NCBI RefSeq assembly: GCF_003601985.1
Contig: NZ_QZXA01000009.1
Coordinates: forward strand, 62,001 to 126,000
Length of the DNA: 64,000 nt
DNA from: Mesorhizobium jarvisii
GTDB lineage: Bacteria > Pseudomonadota > Alphaproteobacteria > Rhizobiales > Rhizobiaceae
Direction: 5' to 3'
Below, piece after piece: positions 61,412-64,000 of this stretch. The first letter of the stretch is position 1. Every line of letters begins with the position of its first letter. The notes beneath the pieces were generated by a model. It did no database searches, was not told the origin of the DNA, and worked only from the letters and a program-made list of their open reading frames with translations. The translations under genes were made by a program, and so were the position numbers.

Positions 61412-62029
61412 ATGGCCCTCCGCGTCATCACCCCGCCATCGCCCATCGTCACGCCGGCGGATATCGCCGGCGATCACGCTGCCGACGATGCGGCAGTGGC
61501 GGCGATGATCGCGGCTGTCACCGAAGAGATCGATGGTCCGACAGGCTGGCTTGGCCGGGCCATCGGCCCGCAGACGCTTGAACTGACGTTGCCGGCGTTC
61601 TGCCATCGCAACGTCCGACTGCCGTGCCCGCCGATCATCGGCAACATCTCGCTGAAGTATCTCGACAGCGCAGAAGTCGTGCAGACAGTCGAATCCGCCG
61701 ACTATCGGCTGTTCGACGATCAGCTTTGGCTGGCGCGCGGCTTTTCGTTTCCCCCGGTCGCCAGCGAGCCTGATGCGATCAGGATCCGCTATGACGCCGG
61801 CTACAACGGCACCGGTGACGGCAAGACCGGCGCCATTCCCGAACGCGCGCGCCAGGCGATCATCCTGTCAGTGCAGCATATGGCTTCGCTCGATGTCGAA
61901 AGCCTCTATCTGCGCGTCGACGAGGTCGACGGCGTCGGCCGTCGCGAATTCACGCTGTCCGACCAGGCGAGCAGCATCATCGAGCGCACCTGCGATCGGC
62001 TGCTCGACGGCTTACGGGTTTTCATATGA
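61412..62029 (+). CDS. Head-tail connector protein (gp6-like)
   Basis: A 205-residue protein with the gp6-type arrangement: helical start DHAADDAAVAAMIAAVTEEIDGPTGWLGRAIG, beta hairpin region VRLPCPPIIGNISLKYLDSAEVVQTVESADYRLFDDQLWLARGFSFP, and YDAGYNGTGDGKTGAIPERARQAIILSVQHMASL. It forms the ring beneath the portal. ATGA overlap with the next gene. Confidence 0.82.
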   Translation: MALRVITPPSPIVTPADIAGDHAADDAAVAAMIAAVTEEIDGPTGWLGRAIGPQTLELTLPAFCHRNVRLPCPPIIGNISLKYLDSAEVVQTVESADYRLFDDQLWLARGFSFPPVASEPDAIRIRYDAGYNGTGDGKTGAIPERARQAIILSVQHMASLDVESLYLRVDEVDGVGRREFTLSDQASSIIERTCDRLLDGLRVFI

Positions 62030-62403
62030 CGCCTGCCGAGGCCATTGCGTCGCTCGACGGTCAGCTTGCCGCCCATGGCGAGGACTGCACCTTGCGCCGC
62101 AAGGAAGGCTCGCCCGTCGTCGACAAGGATGTCGCGGTGCGGGCATCGGTGCGTGGCCTTCGCGCCGCCGAGATCGTCGGCACGGCGACGCAAGCCTATT
62201 CCATGGCGGTGATATCGCTGACCCAGATCCTGGCCGCAGGCTGGCCGACCGGTCACACCGTCACGCCTGGTGCCGTCGATCCGCGCATTCCACGCGAAAA
62301 CGACTTCCTAGTCGTCAAGGGCAAGGTCCGACAGATCAAGTTCGCCGACCCGATCGCCGTCAATGGCGTCGTGGTGCGCGTCAATCTGACGGTGGCCGGC
62401 TGA
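62026..62403 (+). CDS. Head closure / head-tail adaptor-like protein
   Basis: A 125-residue protein: LDGQLAAHGEDCTLRRKEGSPVVDKDVAVRASVRGLRAAEIVGTATQ, then ENDFLVVKGKVRQIKFADPIAVNGVVVRVNLTVAG. Beta-rich with a form similar to gpFII/SPP1 gp16-like closure proteins. Named by position and fold type only. TGATG overlap with the next gene. Confidence 0.65.
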   Translation: MTPAEAIASLDGQLAAHGEDCTLRRKEGSPVVDKDVAVRASVRGLRAAEIVGTATQAYSMAVISLTQILAAGWPTGHTVTPGAVDPRIPRENDFLVVKGKVRQIKFADPIAVNGVVVRVNLTVAG

Positions 62404-63044
62404 TGGCGACCGGCTTCGAATTCTTCGAACGCGATCTGCGTGTCGCCACGGCGGGCCTCGAACCGGATGAGATAAACCACCAGGTTGCGGCGTTCGCCAA
62501 GGCAGAGCTCGCCCGCGTCATCGCCGAAGGCCTAGCCACGCCGAATTACACGCGCATCGTCAACGGCGTCGCCGATGCCGCCGAGGAAAGCTACCGGGCG
62601 CCGGGCGCGATCGTCTACGAATTCACCAACTGGGACCTCGTGATCAAGGCGGCTTTGGAAGAGCTGCAGAAGCGCTCGCCGCGCAAGTCCGGCCGGTTCG
62701 CCTCGTCGTTCATCGTCATTGTGAGCGGGCGCACCGTCGTCACCGATTTCACCAGGATCCGGCCTGATGCCGAGATCATCATCACCAATTTCCAGCCCTA
62801 TGTCCGCAAGGCTGAAGTCGGCATGCTGGGCGTGGCGGAACGCGTCCTGTTCGCCGGCACTGCGCGGGCAATGGCCAATCGCTTTCGCGGCGCCTTCACC
62901 TTCACGTCGAAGTTTCTCGACGTGCCGGCCGGCATCCATTCCGGAATGCCATACCGGCTGAAGGGGCGCGGCAGCCATGACCGCATTAGCCGCAAATCGG
63001 GCGTGTTGAGCTATCCCTCCATCATCATCAACCCGGTGAACTGA
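62403..63044 (+). CDS. Neck/tail-joining protein (gp10-like)
   Basis: A 213-residue protein starting MATGFEFFERDLRVATAGLEPDEINHQVAAFAKAELARVIAEGLATPNYTRIVNG. The central ALEELQKRSPRKSGRFASSFIVIV is the S-P-x-x-T/S-G pattern of HK97 gp10-type tail-joining proteins. It overlaps both neighbours by 1 base (TGATG). Confidence 0.72.
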   Translation: MATGFEFFERDLRVATAGLEPDEINHQVAAFAKAELARVIAEGLATPNYTRIVNGVADAAEESYRAPGAIVYEFTNWDLVIKAALEELQKRSPRKSGRFASSFIVIVSGRTVVTDFTRIRPDAEIIITNFQPYVRKAEVGMLGVAERVLFAGTARAMANRFRGAFTFTSKFLDVPAGIHSGMPYRLKGRGSHDRISRKSGVLSYPSIIINPVN

Positions 63045-63484
63045 TGTCCAGCCCCGAAGCCTTCGACGCGTTCAAGGGTGTGCTCGACGACTACGCCGCC
63101 GGCGATGGCGCCTTGCCGGTCCGCTATGAAAATGAATTCGTGCAGGACCTGCTCGACGCCAATACGCCGGCATGGCTCTACGTCGAGGTCTACGGCGATA
63201 CCTATAATCAGGACACGATGGGCGCGCCTGGCGCCAATGCGTGGGAAGAGCGCGGCGTCACCTATCTGCATGTCATGACGCCGAGCGGCAGCGGAAGCAG
63301 GGCAGGGCGCGTCCATGCCAACCGGTTGCTCTACCTCTTCCGCGAAAAGCCGATCGGCAACCTGTTCATGCCGGAAATGTCGATCGGCGAAGGCTCTCCC
63401 GGCCAGGACTTCCCGAACTACTATTCCACCGCGGGAACCATCTTCTGGACCCGTCGTGACATCACGTCGACCCCGACGACCTAA
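63044..63484 (+). CDS. Tail terminator-like protein
   Basis: A 146-residue protein: DAFKGVLDDYAAGDGALPVRYENEFVQDLLDANTPAWLYVEVYGDTYNQDTMGAPGANAWEERGVTYLHVMTPSGSG. It has the form of DUF4128-like tail terminators that cap the tail tube. Its position between the tail-joining and tail tube genes agrees. Confidence 0.75.
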   Translation: MSSPEAFDAFKGVLDDYAAGDGALPVRYENEFVQDLLDANTPAWLYVEVYGDTYNQDTMGAPGANAWEERGVTYLHVMTPSGSGSRAGRVHANRLLYLFREKPIGNLFMPEMSIGEGSPGQDFPNYYSTAGTIFWTRRDITSTPTT

Positions 63485-63528
63485 CCCCGGCATCGACCGG
63501 TCTTTCTGAAAACCAAAGGAGAAGCACC

Positions 63529-64000
63529 ATGTCGTTCGCTGACGGCAGTCAAGTCCGTTTGGCCGACGTGTCGGAAGCGACGCCCGGCACCATTCCGGCC
63601 ACCCCGGCATTTCAGGTAACGCGCTACCGCACGGCCAGCGTGCGCATCAACAAGCAGACCGACATTTCCGACGAGGTCCGCTCCGATCGCAACGTGCCCG
63701 GCATCACCGATGTCGGCCGTGCGGTCACCGGCACGATCGAAACCAGGTTTTCCTACAATACCTACAACACCTGGCTGGAGCGTCTGCTCTGCTCGACCTT
63801 CGTGACAGGCGTGCTGAAGAACGGCATCACCCACAAGACCGGCGCGCTGGAATTCACCTATGAGCAGGGCACGACCGACAGCTATATCAGGTACACCGGC
63901 TGCCGCTGGAACACGCTCGACCTCAACATGCGCTCCCGCGCCCCGGTGCAGGCGTCATGGGGCATCATGGGCATCGACAGCCCGACCCCGACCACCGCCA
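63529..64000 (+). CDS. Phage tail tube protein, N-terminal part
   Basis: The first 157 residues of a protein cut by the window edge. MSFADGSQVRLADVSEATPGTIPATPAFQVTRYRTASVRINKQTDISDEVRSDRNVPGITDVGRAVTGTIETRFSYNTYNTWLERLL is typical of the long-tailed phage tail tube 2 family, which builds the DNA channel. AAAGGAGA stands 6 bases before the ATG. Confidence 0.88.
   Translation, partial: MSFADGSQVRLADVSEATPGTIPATPAFQVTRYRTASVRINKQTDISDEVRSDRNVPGITDVGRAVTGTIETRFSYNTYNTWLERLLCSTFVTGVLKNGITHKTGALEFTYEQGTTDSYIRYTGCRWNTLDLNMRSRAPVQASWGIMGIDSPTPTTA

Larger units (their letters stand above)
38809..64000. mobile_element. HK97-like prophage, left end and most of the structural genes
   Basis: A contiguous prophage from the tRNA-Val 3' end to the window edge, where it is cut in the tail tube gene. 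Order: integrase, excisionase-like, accessory genes and CI-like repressor (leftward); Cro/CII-like, methylases, replication, NusG paralogue, HNH, terminases, portal, protease, capsid, connectors, tail (rightward). Every recognised gene is intact, so the prophage could be functional if the missing right part is complete. Confidence 0.92.

Noticed and set aside
38809..64000. Insertion sequences or transposases within the prophage
   Set aside because: No transposase-like protein or terminal inverted repeats with target duplications were seen anywhere in the window.

Overview
The window looks like a chromosomal segment of an alphaproteobacterium of the order Rhizobiales, most likely Mesorhizobium or a close relative. 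This is judged from the high GC content, the family-level look of the proteins (type 2 ArgC, DUF2842, BcsL-like acyltransferase, clpP-clpX-lon-hupB order) and rhizobial-type prophage proteins. It is a reading by eye; no database search was possible.

Positions 1-38,800 are ordinary host chromosome. In order: the start of a polyamine/spermidine-type ABC ATPase and a divergent GntR regulator with two palindromic operator candidates; a BcsL-like GNAT protein facing a polysaccharide deacetylase; ctaA (heme A synthase); argC with a small-molecule kinase; speB; an acyltransferase, a secreted phosphodiesterase and an MFS exporter; rplM-rpsI with a clear promoter and terminator; a thioesterase, an enoyl-CoA hydratase and a VOC/ATPase/CoA-binding mini-operon; metZ; a P450 divergent from a FAD amine oxidase; and the protein-quality block clpP-clpX-lon-hupB with several strong terminators. 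Positions 27,969-37,346 hold a compact carbohydrate catabolic locus: aldo-keto reductase, SIS protein, creatininase-family hydrolase, a complete ABC importer, RbsD/FucU mutarotase and ribokinase-like kinase. The substrate cannot be read from sequence. After it come a secreted protein with two four-cysteine repeats, tRNA-Asp(GTC) and tRNA-Val(TAC).

From the 3' end of tRNA-Val to the right edge (about 38.8-64 kb) the window is a prophage of HK97-type, long-tailed architecture, cut off by the window end. A leftward block carries integrase, an overlapping excisionase-like gene, DUF4326, DUF4031 and small genes, then a CI-like repressor. A rightward block carries Cro/CII-like regulators, DUF2303, an MT-A70 methylase, a helicase-methyltransferase fusion, several small coupled genes, a GNAT/Mom-like protein, a winged-helix replication-type protein whose linker is encoded by iteron-like repeats (a possible lambda-O-style origin), a phage NusG paralogue, HNH nuclease, terminases, portal, protease, capsid, connector proteins and tail tube. 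Most of these genes overlap by 1 or 4 bases (TGATG or ATGA), which indicates translational coupling.

The most unusual material is in the prophage: the two-methylase plus Mom-like cassette, the iteron-coded origin candidate, repressor operators shared by two separate promoters, tandem palindromes before the CII-like gene, and a 223-base stretch read in two frames by the excisionase and integrase genes.
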